Shown here piece after piece: positions 33,536 to 42,703 of a DNA stretch of 64,000 nt (position 1 is the stretch's first letter; each line of letters begins with the position of its first letter). The translations under genes were made by a program, and so were the position numbers. Where the stretch lies: NCBI RefSeq assembly GCF_002440635.1, contig NZ_DJUW01000034.1, positions 23,074 to 87,073 of the forward strand, in the 5' to 3' direction. This stretch comes from Novosphingobium sp. UBA6272 (GTDB lineage: Bacteria > Pseudomonadota > Alphaproteobacteria > Sphingomonadales > Sphingomonadaceae). Under the pieces are notes generated by a model that worked only from the letters and a program-made list of their open reading frames with translations, did no database searches and was not told where the DNA came from.

Positions 33536-34416
33536 AGGGCATAATCCTGGCAGGCGGATCGGGCACGCGGCTGCACCCTGCGACGCTGGCCGTCAACAAG
33601 CAGCTGCTTCCTGTCTATGACAAGCCAATGATCTATTTCCCGCTCAGCACGCTGATGCTTGCCGGGATTCGCGAGATCCTGCTGATCTCCTCACCCGAAT
33701 ATCTCGACAATTACCGCCGCCTGTTTGGAACGGGCGAGCAGTTCGGGATCAAGATCGACTATGTCGTCCAGCCCCGCCCCGAAGGCCTGGCCCAGGCCTA
33801 TCACCTGGGCGCAGACTTCGTTGGCTCCGGGCCCAGCGCGCTGGTTCTGGGCGACAACATCTTCTACGGTGCCGGCCTGAGCGAAATGCTGGCGCGGGCG
33901 CGGTCGCGGGCCGAAGCGGGCGCGGCGACCGTATTCGGCTATCACGTCGAGGATGCCCGGTCGTACGGCGTTGTCGAACTGGACGTCGAAGGCCGCGCGC
34001 TTTCGATCGAAGAAAAGCCGGAACAGCCCAAATCCAAATGGGCGGTTACCGGGCTCTACTTCTACGATGGTCGTGCCGCCGAACTGGCGCGGCAGGTCAA
34101 ACCTTCTGAGCGAAACGAGCTGGAGATCACCGAGCTCAACCGGCTCTATCTGGAAGCGGGTGACCTCCATGTCGAGCGGATGGGGCGCGGCTACGCCTGG
34201 CTCGACACCGGCACGCATGACAGCCTGCTTGAAGCGAGCGAGTTCGTTCGCACGCTCCAGCACCGCCAGGGCATACAGCTCGCCTGTCTTGAGGAAATCG
34301 CCTGGCAGGCCGGCTGGATTGACGATGCCGCGCTGCTGGCACGGGCCGCTGGCTTCGCCAAGACTGGCTATGGCCGTTACCTATCCAGCCTGATCGAACG
34401 GGGATCCATGGCATGA
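33532..34416 (+). CDS. rfbA: Glucose-1-phosphate thymidylyltransferase
   Basis: The 294-residue enzyme begins with the nucleotide-binding GIILAGGSGTRLHPATLAVN and has KQLLPVYDKPMIYFPLSTL, VVQPRPEGLAQAY, LVLGDNIFYGAG, FGYHVEDARSYGVVELD, EKPEQPKSKWAVTGLYFYD and RGYAWLDTGTHDSL. All are RmlA markers. It makes dTDP-glucose, the first step of the rhamnose pathway. The ATG overlaps the rfbD stop, and its own stop overlaps the methyltransferase start (ATGA). Confidence 0.96.
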   Translation: MKGIILAGGSGTRLHPATLAVNKQLLPVYDKPMIYFPLSTLMLAGIREILLISSPEYLDNYRRLFGTGEQFGIKIDYVVQPRPEGLAQAYHLGADFVGSGPSALVLGDNIFYGAGLSEMLARARSRAEAGAATVFGYHVEDARSYGVVELDVEGRALSIEEKPEQPKSKWAVTGLYFYDGRAAELARQVKPSERNELEITELNRLYLEAGDLHVERMGRGYAWLDTGTHDSLLEASEFVRTLQHRQGIQLACLEEIAWQAGWIDDAALLARAAGFAKTGYGRYLSSLIERGSMA

Positions 34417-35261
34417 ATACCGTCGCCCCAGGGCGCAATATCGATGAATTGACCGTCGCCGGGTTCGGCGAGGAATGGGACAGTTTCGATCAGACCGCAC
34501 TCAGCCAGGATGAGTGGCACGAGCTGTTCGAACGCTATTTCGCGATCTTTCCGTGGGACAGTCTGCCCGCCAATGCCGAAGGCTTTGACCTCGGTTGCGG
34601 CTCGGGCCGCTGGGCAGCGGGCGTGGTCGACCGGGTCGGCATGCTCAACTGCGTCGATCCTTCGGCCAAGGCACTGGCGGTGTGCCAGAAACGCCTTGGC
34701 AGCAAGCCCAATGCCCGGTTCCACCAGGCGAGCGTCGATGCGATCCCGCTGGCCGACGGCAGTCAGGACTTTGGCTATTCGCTCGGGGTGCTGCACCACA
34801 TCCCCGATACTGCCGCAGCCATGGCCGACTGCGCCCGCAAGCTGAAACGCGGAGCGCCGTTCCTGGTCTATCTCTATTACGCCTTCGACAATCGACCGCT
34901 GTGGTTCCGGTTGGTCTGGAAGGCCAGCGATCTCGCCCGGCAGGTCATCTGCCGCCTGCCCTTCCCGCTGCGCAAGGCGGTGACAAGTGTGATCGCAGCG
35001 ACGACATATTGGCCACTGGCCCGGCTAGCCTTGCTGCTGGAAAAGGCCGGCATGGATGTCGAGGGCATCCCGCTCGCCCCCTATCGCAGCACCAGTTTCT
35101 ATACGATGCGCACCGACGCGCTCGACCGGCTCGGCACCAGGCTCGAACAGCGCTTCACCCGGGCACAGATCGCGGCGATGATGACGGCAGCAGGATTGGA
35201 GAACGTGCGCTTTTCAGAAGGCGTACCCTATTGGGTTGCGGTAGGGACGCGCAAGGCCTGA
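34413..35261 (+). CDS. Class I SAM-dependent methyltransferase
   Basis: The 282-residue protein has motif I FDLGCGSGRWAAGVVD, the acidic motif II NCVDPSAKALA, DAIPLADGSQDFGYSLGVLHHI and VYLYYAFDNRP, typical of Methyltransf_11. The N-terminal FGEEWDSFDQTALSQDEW resembles proteins of this group in sugar clusters. It likely O- or N-methylates a sugar or lipid-linked intermediate in the cytosol. It shares 4 bp with rfbA and one base with the next gene. Confidence 0.87.
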   Translation: MNTVAPGRNIDELTVAGFGEEWDSFDQTALSQDEWHELFERYFAIFPWDSLPANAEGFDLGCGSGRWAAGVVDRVGMLNCVDPSAKALAVCQKRLGSKPNARFHQASVDAIPLADGSQDFGYSLGVLHHIPDTAAAMADCARKLKRGAPFLVYLYYAFDNRPLWFRLVWKASDLARQVICRLPFPLRKAVTSVIAATTYWPLARLALLLEKAGMDVEGIPLAPYRSTSFYTMRTDALDRLGTRLEQRFTRAQIAAMMTAAGLENVRFSEGVPYWVAVGTRKA

Positions 35262-36457
35262 TGGGCAAGCCGAAGGTCCTGTACATCAGCTATGACGGCA
35301 TGCTCGAACCGCTCGGGCAGAGCCAGGTCATCGCTTATCTGGAGCGGCTGGCGACCGACTATGCGATCCATCTGGTCAGCTATGAAAAGCCGGCTGATCG
35401 CGCACAGGCCAATAAGGTTACCGCGGTCCAGGCGCGGCTCGATACGGCCGGAATCGTCTGGCATCCGCTAGCCTATCACAAGACCCCGACCCTCCCCGCG
35501 ACGCTGTTTGACATCGCCCAGGGAACCGCGGTGGCGCTGTGGCTGGCCACGCGGCACAAAATCGGGCTGGTCCACGCGCGCAGCTATATCCCCGCGCTGA
35601 TCGGCTGGGTCGTCAAGCTGCTGACCGGCGCGAAACTGCTGTTCGATATGCGCGGCCTGTGGGCGGATGAGCGCACCGATGGCGGCATCTGGCCCGATGG
35701 CGGCGGGATATTCCGCGCGGTCAAACGGCTGGAAAAGACGCTGCTGCTCGGCGCCGATCATGTTGTCACGCTGACCCATGCTTCCAAGGCAGTAATTGAG
35801 GACTTCCCCTATCTGCGCGAGGCCGACCATGCCCCGATCAGCGTGATCCCGACCTGCGCCGATCTCGACCGGTTCACGCCGGGAGATAACGGCGAAGATC
35901 GGCCCTTCACCCTTGGCTATCTCGGCTCGATCGGGACCTGGTACATGTTCGACGAGGTGCTGGCTTGCTTCAAGCTGCTGCGCGAGCGGCGGCCCGATGC
36001 CCGGTTGCTGGTGGTCAACCGCAACGAGCAGAACCTGGTCCGGCGCATGGTTGCAGAAGCCGGACTACCCGAAGACTGCATCGAGATTACCGTCGCCGAT
36101 CATGCCGAAGTTCCAGCGCAGGTCCGCCGGATGAGCGCCGGGGCCGCGATCATCAAGCCGGTCTTCTCAAAGATCGCGAGCGCGCCGACCAAGCTGGCCG
36201 AATACCTCGGCTGCGGAGTGCCGTGCCTCGGCAATGTCGGCGTCGGCGACATGGAATTGATCCTCGAAACCGAGGGCACCGGTGTCGCTTTGCGCGAATT
36301 CACCCTCGAAGAGCGCAGCCGCGCGGTCGACCGGCTGCTGGCCATGGCCGCCGATCCCGCTACGCCGGACCATTGCCGCAAAGTGGCTCTGGCGCACTTC
36401 TCGGTCGAGGACGGCGCGACCCGATATCGCGCGATCTACCGGGAGCTGCTGCCGTGA
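35261..36457 (+). CDS. Glycosyltransferase family 4 protein
   Basis: The frame is open far upstream, but the start is ATG 35261, sharing its A with the methyltransferase TGA (TGATG). The 398-residue GT-B protein has KVLYISYDGMLEPLGQSQVI, VHARSYIPALIGW, LLFDMRGLWADERTDGG, VIPTCADLDRFTPG, TLGYLGSIGTWYMFDE and, near the C-terminus, PTKLAEYLGCGVPCLGN for donor binding. It should extend the lipid-linked repeat unit. Specificity is unknown. It overlaps the following glycosyltransferase gene by GTGA. Confidence 0.88.
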   Translation: MGKPKVLYISYDGMLEPLGQSQVIAYLERLATDYAIHLVSYEKPADRAQANKVTAVQARLDTAGIVWHPLAYHKTPTLPATLFDIAQGTAVALWLATRHKIGLVHARSYIPALIGWVVKLLTGAKLLFDMRGLWADERTDGGIWPDGGGIFRAVKRLEKTLLLGADHVVTLTHASKAVIEDFPYLREADHAPISVIPTCADLDRFTPGDNGEDRPFTLGYLGSIGTWYMFDEVLACFKLLRERRPDARLLVVNRNEQNLVRRMVAEAGLPEDCIEITVADHAEVPAQVRRMSAGAAIIKPVFSKIASAPTKLAEYLGCGVPCLGNVGVGDMELILETEGTGVALREFTLEERSRAVDRLLAMAADPATPDHCRKVALAHFSVEDGATRYRAIYRELLP

Positions 36458-37560
36458 AGCGGATGCTGGTGCTGTGTCCCTATCCCGAGGGCGTCGCCGC
36501 CGGGCAGCGGCTCAAGTACGAGCAGTACTTCGCCGACTGGCGCGCACGGGGCTGGGAGATCGATGTCTCCAACTTCATGGATCGCGCGATGTGGGACGTG
36601 GTCTGGGAAAAGGGCCATATCCTCGCCAAGGCCATGGGCGTGCTGCGCGGCACACTACGCCGGATCCGCGACCTGTTTCGCGTCGGGCGCTACGATCTGG
36701 TCTATGTCTTCATGTGGGTTACCCCGTTCGGCACCACCGGTTTCGAACGGCTGGTCCGCGTCCGCGCGAAGGCGCTGGTCTTCGATGTTGAGGACAATGT
36801 CCTGTCCGAACAGCAGGGCGGCGCGGCCGATCACATCGGGCCGCTGGTGCGTCTACTCAAGGGTTCGGGCAAGGCACGGTTCCTGATCAGGACTGCCGAC
36901 CATGTCGTAACCAGCTCGCCGTTCCTCAACGACTTCTGCCTGGCGTTGAACGCAAAGAAGGCCTGCACCTATATCTCGTCATCGGTCGATACTGAGCGTT
37001 TCCAGCCCGCGACGACCTATTCCAACGACAAGCCGGTGGTGGTCGGCTGGACCGGGACATTCAGTTCCAAGGTCTATCTCGATCTGCTGACCGGCGTGTT
37101 CCAGCGGCTGGCGCAGCGGCTGCCGTTCAAGCTGCGGGTGATCGGCAACTTCGATTACGAGCTGCCCGGGGTCGATCTTGAGGTGATCCGCTGGAGCGCC
37201 GAAGAGGAAGTGGCGCAGTTGCAGGCACTCGATGTAGGGGTCTACCCGCTGCCGATCGATGACTGGGTGCTGGGCAAGTCTGGCCTCAAGGCGATCCAGT
37301 ACATGGCTTTCGCCCTGCCCTGCGTCGCGACCGAAGTCGGCACCACCCCGATGCTGATCCGGCATGGCGAGAATGGCCTGCTGGTCAGGACCGAGGCCGA
37401 ATGGGAAGCCTCGCTGGAACAGCTGATCCGCGATCCCGCGCTGCGCCGCCGCCTGGGTGAGACCGCGCGCAAGGATGCGGTGGCAAATTATTCCACAGCC
37501 GCTATTGCCGGCCAATACCGCGCCGTGATCGAGGGCGCCACGACCAAGGGACTGAAATGA
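36454..37560 (+). CDS. Glycosyltransferase (GT-B fold)
   Basis: The start is GTG 36454, overlapping the previous TGA, with GGGAG eight bases upstream. The 368-residue protein has LVLCPYPEGVAAGQRLKYEQ, FDVEDNVLSEQQ, VTSSPFLNDFC, SSSVDTERFQP, VVGWTGTFSSKVYLDLL and GVYPLPIDDWVLGKSGLKAI, followed by a short conserved ALPCVATEVGTTP. This is a GT4/GT1-like transferase without an obvious sugar preference. It should act on the repeat unit at the cytosolic face of the membrane. Its stop overlaps the next start (ATGA). Confidence 0.87.
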   Translation: MKRMLVLCPYPEGVAAGQRLKYEQYFADWRARGWEIDVSNFMDRAMWDVVWEKGHILAKAMGVLRGTLRRIRDLFRVGRYDLVYVFMWVTPFGTTGFERLVRVRAKALVFDVEDNVLSEQQGGAADHIGPLVRLLKGSGKARFLIRTADHVVTSSPFLNDFCLALNAKKACTYISSSVDTERFQPATTYSNDKPVVVGWTGTFSSKVYLDLLTGVFQRLAQRLPFKLRVIGNFDYELPGVDLEVIRWSAEEEVAQLQALDVGVYPLPIDDWVLGKSGLKAIQYMAFALPCVATEVGTTPMLIRHGENGLLVRTEAEWEASLEQLIRDPALRRRLGETARKDAVANYSTAAIAGQYRAVIEGATTKGLK

Positions 37561-38456
37561 GCAGGATTTACATGGCAGGCGTCGGCGGAATGCTGGGCGA
37601 GGCCTTCCACCACGTGTTCTCCGGATCGCACGAACTGATGTGCACCGACAAGGACGTCAACGCCGACTGGCTGGGCTTTTGCGACTTCCGCGACCGGGCC
37701 GAATATCGCCGCCAGGTGCTCGATTTCAAACCTGACTACCTGTTCCACATCGGCGCGCACACCAGCCTCGAATATTGCGAGGACAATGTCGACGATGCCT
37801 ATGCCACCAACACCCTCCCGGTGGAGGATGCAGTGTGGCTGGCGAACCGGCTCGACGTGCCGCTGCTCTATATCTCGACCGCCGGGATTTTCGACGGAGC
37901 GCAGGAAACCTATGACGATTGGGACCAACCCAATCCGCTCGGCCACTATGCCCGCTCCAAATACATGGGAGAGCGCTTCGTGGTCGAGAACGCCCAGCGT
38001 TATCTGGTCTGCCGCGCTGGCTGGATGATGGGGGCCGGCCCTGCGAAGGACAAGAAGTTCATCCAGAAGCTTGCGGCCCAGCTGAAGGCCGGGGCAAAGG
38101 AACTCAAGGTCGTCGACGACAAGCTGGGCACGCCGACCTACACCCGGGACTTCGCCGCGCAGGTCAAGGTGCTGGTCGAGCAGGAACTGTGGGGCCTCTA
38201 CAACATGGTCTGCCAAGGCGTGACCAGCCGCTTCGAAGTAGCCGAATACCTGGTCAAGGCACTGGGCAAGGCTGACGAGATCGCGGTCGAGCCAGTCAGC
38301 TCCGACTATTTCGCCAAGGAATATTTCGCCCCGCGCCCGCCGTCCGAGCGGCTGATCACCAAGAAGCTTGACCTGCGCGGGGTCAACGTGATGCGCGACT
38401 GGCGGGTTTGCCTCGACGAATATCTGGCCGACAAGTACCAGGGCTATCTCGGCTAG
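37557..38456 (+). CDS. RmlD-like sugar-nucleotide-binding SDR protein
   Basis: This 299-residue protein has the NAD(P)-binding YMAGVGGMLGEAF, HIGAHTSLEYCEDN, LLYISTAGIFDG, the catalytic-type YARSKYMGERFV and KVVDDKLGTPTYTRDFA. The pattern resembles dTDP-4-dehydrorhamnose reductases and the NAD-dependent 4-epimerase/dehydratase group. A true rfbD is already present 5 kb upstream, so this one probably reduces or epimerises a different deoxysugar nucleotide. It overlaps the previous gene by 4 bp. Confidence 0.83.
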   Translation: MSRIYMAGVGGMLGEAFHHVFSGSHELMCTDKDVNADWLGFCDFRDRAEYRRQVLDFKPDYLFHIGAHTSLEYCEDNVDDAYATNTLPVEDAVWLANRLDVPLLYISTAGIFDGAQETYDDWDQPNPLGHYARSKYMGERFVVENAQRYLVCRAGWMMGAGPAKDKKFIQKLAAQLKAGAKELKVVDDKLGTPTYTRDFAAQVKVLVEQELWGLYNMVCQGVTSRFEVAEYLVKALGKADEIAVEPVSSDYFAKEYFAPRPPSERLITKKLDLRGVNVMRDWRVCLDEYLADKYQGYLG

Positions 38457-38477
38457 GCCGCAGAACCGGGGGGCGAC

Positions 38478-39716
38478 ATGGGCGAGGAAACAACGGCGGA
38501 TCGCGGCGGGCTGATCGAACCGGGGCGCTTCCTCGACGATCTGCAGCACCCCGGGCTGGTCTCGGCAATCGATCTGGCGCGTTGGCTGGCGGCTTTCGTG
38601 GTGATGATCGGCCATGCCCGCTTCCCGCTGCTCAAGGGCTACGGCCTGCTCGCCCCGGAGCAGCGGCCGTTGTGGGTCCAGGGCTGGTACTTCGTCACCG
38701 GCTATTTCGTCGAAGCCGTGCTGGTCTTCTTTGTCCTGTCGGGCTTTCTGGTCGGCGGGATGGTGGTGGCGCGGCTCAGCCGCGGCAGTTTCGATCCGCC
38801 GGGCTATGCAGTCGACCGGTTCAGCCGGCTCTACACGGCCTTCCTGCCGGCACTGCTGCTGACCGTGGCACTTACCTGGATCGGATCGACCTGGTTCAAC
38901 GGCACCGGCCTTTACGACGCCAGCAACCCGACCTTTGTCGAGAAAGGTACCCCGATCAACTTCGCCGCCAATGCCGGATGGAGCACGTTCCTCGGCAATG
39001 CGGCGATGCTGCAGTTCTATTTCGTCGAACCTTATGGCTCGAACCCGCCGCTGTGGACGCTGTCGAGCGAATTCTGGTTCTACATGGTGTTCGGCCTGTT
39101 CGCCGCCGGATCGTTGAAGCGCGGAGGCGGGCGAATCGGCTTGTCCCTAGCTGCTGCGCTCTGCCTGCTCATTCTGGGACCGATGTTCTGGCTCTATTTC
39201 GGGATGTGGCTGATCGGAGTCGCCGCCGCCGTGCTGCGCCCGCCCCGGCTGCCGATCGCCCTGCCTGCGCTGGCCTTGCTGGGGGCCATGCTGCTGTTCC
39301 GGCGCTATGCCGATGCCGCACTTGCGCCGACCGACATGGTCCGGTTCTCGGTCCAGTACGGGATCTGTCTGGCGACCGGGCTGCTGCTGCTTGGTTGGCG
39401 CGCTCGTCCGCCGCAATGGGCGGTGCGCTTTGGCGGCTTCAACAAGGCGATGGCCGACTTTTCCTACAGCCTTTACCTGACTCACTTCCCGGTGATCATC
39501 ATGCTGGTCGCGGTATTGGGCAGTGTGACCGACAACCCCGGCTACGCCAGCGGCTTTGCCCCGACTGATCCGCTAGCGCTCGCCACCTATGCCGCTGCGG
39601 TCGTGCTGTCGCTGGCGTTTGCCTGGCTGTTCTCGCTGGCGACCGAGCGGCAGACCGCCAAGGTCCGCGGCTGGCTCAAGTCCCGGCTTGCGCGCGCTTC
39701 CAGGCCTGGAACATGA
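38478..39716 (+). CDS. Membrane acyltransferase, family 3 (OafA/NodX type)
   Basis: The 412-residue protein has about ten hydrophobic helices. SAIDLARWLAAFVVMIGHARF (His near residue 57) and FFVLSGFLVGGMVVAR are acyltransferase-3 markers, with WTLSSEFWFYMVFG and FSYSLYLTHFPVIIM downstream. Such enzymes acetylate sugars on the periplasmic side. It is the last of the plus-strand run starting at the leader peptide. Its 3' end overlaps the convergent asparagine-synthase gene by 41 bp, a long overlap. Confidence 0.9.
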   Translation: MGEETTADRGGLIEPGRFLDDLQHPGLVSAIDLARWLAAFVVMIGHARFPLLKGYGLLAPEQRPLWVQGWYFVTGYFVEAVLVFFVLSGFLVGGMVVARLSRGSFDPPGYAVDRFSRLYTAFLPALLLTVALTWIGSTWFNGTGLYDASNPTFVEKGTPINFAANAGWSTFLGNAAMLQFYFVEPYGSNPPLWTLSSEFWFYMVFGLFAAGSLKRGGGRIGLSLAAALCLLILGPMFWLYFGMWLIGVAAAVLRPPRLPIALPALALLGAMLLFRRYADAALAPTDMVRFSVQYGICLATGLLLLGWRARPPQWAVRFGGFNKAMADFSYSLYLTHFPVIIMLVAVLGSVTDNPGYASGFAPTDPLALATYAAAVVLSLAFAWLFSLATERQTAKVRGWLKSRLARASRPGT

Positions 39717-41616
39717 GCACTGCCCACAGCGGCTGAGTCGCATCCTCCCGCCCGGCAAGGTGATTGGCCCAGCGCTGGCGGATAACCTGCGGCTCAAACA
39801 GACCGTCCGCGTCCAGCGCCGCTTCAGATAGCAGGTCTTCCGCCCAGTCGCGCAACGGGCCCTTCAACCAGACGCCCACGGGAATCGCGAACCCGGCCTT
39901 GGGACGATCGACCAGCTCGCGCGGGACATAGCGGTAGAGCAGGTCCTTGAGGATCGCCTTGCCCCCGCCCCGCGCGAACTTCAGCGCCGGATCGATCCGC
40001 GCCGCCAGCGCGGTGACCTGCGGATCGAGGAACGGGATCCGCGATTCGAGGCTGACCGCCATCCCGGCCCGGTCAACCTTGGCGAGGATATCGTCGGGCA
40101 GATAGGTCACCGCATCGGCGTGCATCATCTGCAGTTCGAGCGGCAGCCCGGCCAGACGCGGATCGGTGTGCAGCGGCCGGGTGCAGCGCTGTCCACCGGC
40201 CAGCGGCGATGCGCGATCGGCCCAATCGTCCATGAATCGGTCGAACAGCGTGTCGAAATCATCGGCGCGTGACATCTGCTTCAGCGCGCGCTGTGCATTG
40301 TGGCCGAACCAGGCAGAACGGCGACGACGCGCGAGATCGGACAGGCCGTTCCACAGCCCCGGTGGCATCGCACCGGCACCGCCCAGCGCCGCGCGGCGCA
40401 GCGGCCCGGGAACCTTGCGCATCGTCCGCCACAGTCGCGGGAACTGGATATGCCGGTTGTATCCGCCGAACAGTTCATCCCCGGCATCGCCCGACAGCGA
40501 AACGGTGACCTGCTGGCGCGCCAGTTTTGAAACGAGGTGCGTCGGGATCTGCGACGAATCCGCGAAAGGCTCGTCATAGATCGCCGGCAATTGCGGGATC
40601 ACCGCCAGAGCGTCGGCCGGGCTCAGGTAGAGCTCGGTGTGATCGGTCCCCAGCACGGCGGCGACCTTCTTGGCATAGACCGCCTCGTCGAACCCGCTTT
40701 CGTCAAAGCCGATCGTGAAGGTCTTGATCGGGCGACTGACGCACTTCTGCGCGATTGCAGTGATCAGCGAGGAATCGATCCCGCCCGAGAGGAAATTGCC
40801 CACCGGTACGTCAGCCACCAGCTGCCGCCCGACTGCCCCGGTCAGCACGGCATCAAGCGCCTCGAGCGCCTCGCCCTGGTCAGAAATCGGATCTGCAGCA
40901 CCGGCCAGCACTTGATCGGCATAATCAAACCAGCGCTCGACCACCGGCTGCGTGCCCGGCGCGGTATCGCCCGAAAGCGTGAGCAGGCAGCCCGGCTCGA
41001 GTTTGGCGATACCGTGGTAAATTGACAGCGGCGCCGGCACATAGGCCCGCGCCATCAGGCAAGCGAGCGCCTCGCGGCACACCGGATTGGCAAACCCGGG
41101 CGTAGCGGCGATCGGGCCAAGGGTTGAAGCAAAGGCAAAGCCCGCTGCGGTCCAGCCATAGTACAGCGGCTTTTCGCCAAACCGGTCACGCGCCAGCACC
41201 AGTTCGCGGCGCTGGTGGTCCCACACCGCCAACGCAAACATGCCCGATAGCCGCGGGAGCGCATCGCGCACCCCATAAGCGGTGAAGGCGGCCAGCATCA
41301 CCTCGGTGTCAGAATGCCCGCGCCATGGCGGCGCCTTGCCCGCACTTTCCAGCTCGGCGCGGAGGTCCTGGAAGTTGTAGATTTCGCCGTTGTAGGTGAC
41401 GGTGTAGCGCCCGCAGGCCGAACGCATCGGCTGGTGCCCGGCTTCGCTCAGGTCAATGATCGCCAGGCGGCGATGGCCGAAGCCGAGCCGGCCATTGTCT
41501 CCGATCCAGTCGCCCGACGAATCCGGCCCACGCGGCACGATCCGGTCGGTCATGGCCCGCAGCAATTGAGAGGTGATCGGGACGGATTGGCTGTAGAGCC
41601 CGGCGATGCCACACAT
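39676..41616 (-). CDS. asnB: Asparagine synthase (glutamine-hydrolysing) homologue
   Basis: This 646-residue protein starts MCGIAGLY with the Cys2 nucleophile. RGPDSSGDW, FGHRRLAIIDLSE, TYNGEIYNFQDL, the PP-loop FLSGGIDSSLI and SLSGDAGDELFGGYNRH complete both domains. In polysaccharide clusters such enzymes usually amidate a uronic acid or amino-sugar rather than make free asparagine. The nearby UDP-hexosaminuronate-type dehydrogenase fits that reading. It is alone on the minus strand between plus-strand genes and ends inside the acyltransferase gene. Confidence 0.9.
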   Translation of the reverse strand: MCGIAGLYSQSVPITSQLLRAMTDRIVPRGPDSSGDWIGDNGRLGFGHRRLAIIDLSEAGHQPMRSACGRYTVTYNGEIYNFQDLRAELESAGKAPPWRGHSDTEVMLAAFTAYGVRDALPRLSGMFALAVWDHQRRELVLARDRFGEKPLYYGWTAAGFAFASTLGPIAATPGFANPVCREALACLMARAYVPAPLSIYHGIAKLEPGCLLTLSGDTAPGTQPVVERWFDYADQVLAGAADPISDQGEALEALDAVLTGAVGRQLVADVPVGNFLSGGIDSSLITAIAQKCVSRPIKTFTIGFDESGFDEAVYAKKVAAVLGTDHTELYLSPADALAVIPQLPAIYDEPFADSSQIPTHLVSKLARQQVTVSLSGDAGDELFGGYNRHIQFPRLWRTMRKVPGPLRRAALGGAGAMPPGLWNGLSDLARRRRSAWFGHNAQRALKQMSRADDFDTLFDRFMDDWADRASPLAGGQRCTRPLHTDPRLAGLPLELQMMHADAVTYLPDDILAKVDRAGMAVSLESRIPFLDPQVTALAARIDPALKFARGGGKAILKDLLYRYVPRELVDRPKAGFAIPVGVWLKGPLRDWAEDLLSEAALDADGLFEPQVIRQRWANHLAGREDATQPLWAVLMFQAWKRAQAGT

Positions 41617-41691
41617 GGCCTCCGGTTATGCAATTCGCGCGGCTATGTCCATCTGCTTGCCGAACCCGCGTAAGCCATGTGATCCAAGGAC

Positions 41692-42702
41692 ATGGTCGTT
41701 GCCATGCCCGAAAAGCGCTGTATTAGGCGCCGTGTGACCGTCGCATATGCCAATCCCGCCACCAGCCGTCCCCTCCGCCTTGAAGGCGATAGCTATGTTG
41801 ATGACGCCGGCGGCAGCTTTCCGGTAGTTGCCGGGATCCCCCGATTCTGTCCGGCCGAGAATTACGCCACCAACTTCGGCAAGCAGTGGAACCTGTTCGA
41901 TACCACCCAGATTGACGGTGAAGGCGTGGATAGCGCAGTCAGCAGCGTGCGGCTGTTTGCGGAAACCGGGTGGACGCCCGAAGCTCTCAAGGGACTGACC
42001 GTCCTCGAAGTAGGCTCCGGAGCCGGGCGGTTCAGCCGGGTCCTGGTCGAGCAGACCGAGGCCACCCTTTACAGTGTCGACTATTCATCGGCGGTCGAAG
42101 CGAACTGGCGCAACAACGGCGTGATCGCCAACGGTCGGCTGCACCTGGCCCAGGCCAGCATTTACGAACTGCCCTATGCACCGGGCAGCTTCGACAAGGT
42201 CCTGTGCCTGGGCGTGCTCCAGCACACACCTGATTTTGCCAAGTCCGTCGCCGCGCTGGTCAAAATGGCCAAGCCCGGCGGAGAGATCGTGGTCGATTTC
42301 TATCCGATCCGCGGCTGGTGGACCAAGCTCCATGCCAAGTACCTGCTCCGCCCGATCACCAAGCGCATGTCGCATGATCGCTTGATGCGCCTGATCGAGC
42401 GCAATGTCGGCTGGATGGAAAAGCTGGTCGAGGGCCTGCGCCGAATTGGCCTTGGCCGGCTGGCCCGCTTTGTCCCGCTGGTCGATCCCAGCACCCTACC
42501 AAGCGAACTTACTGCCGAGCAGCGCCGCGAATGGCTGGTGCTCGATACCTTCGACATGTTCTCTCCGGCGCACGACCATCCCCAGCGGGTGATGACCGTC
42601 GCGCGGATGTTCGAACACGCCGGAGCCAAGGTCACCTTCGCCGGATTCGTAAACAACGGGGTGAATGAAGCCGCTGTAGTGCGCGGCGTCAGGCCGGCCT
42701 GA
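41692..42702 (+). CDS. Class I SAM-dependent methyltransferase with Trm112-like N-terminus
   Basis: The product has 336 residues if the ATG at 41692 is used; the AAGGA motif is only one base away from it, and ATG 41704 or GTG 41734 are other possible starts. The N-terminal part (RPLRLEGDSYVDDAGGSFPV, then GIPRFCP) looks like a zinc-ribbon-derived Trm112 segment without its cysteines. Motif I is VLEVGSGAGRFSRVL. DKVLCLGVLQHTPDF and KPGGEIVVDFYPI are the later motifs. It probably methylates a sugar in the second cluster. Its stop lies only 2 bp from the convergent flippase gene. Confidence 0.85.
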   Translation: MVVAMPEKRCIRRRVTVAYANPATSRPLRLEGDSYVDDAGGSFPVVAGIPRFCPAENYATNFGKQWNLFDTTQIDGEGVDSAVSSVRLFAETGWTPEALKGLTVLEVGSGAGRFSRVLVEQTEATLYSVDYSSAVEANWRNNGVIANGRLHLAQASIYELPYAPGSFDKVLCLGVLQHTPDFAKSVAALVKMAKPGGEIVVDFYPIRGWWTKLHAKYLLRPITKRMSHDRLMRLIERNVGWMEKLVEGLRRIGLGRLARFVPLVDPSTLPSELTAEQRREWLVLDTFDMFSPAHDHPQRVMTVARMFEHAGAKVTFAGFVNNGVNEAAVVRGVRPA

Positions 42703-42703
42703 T

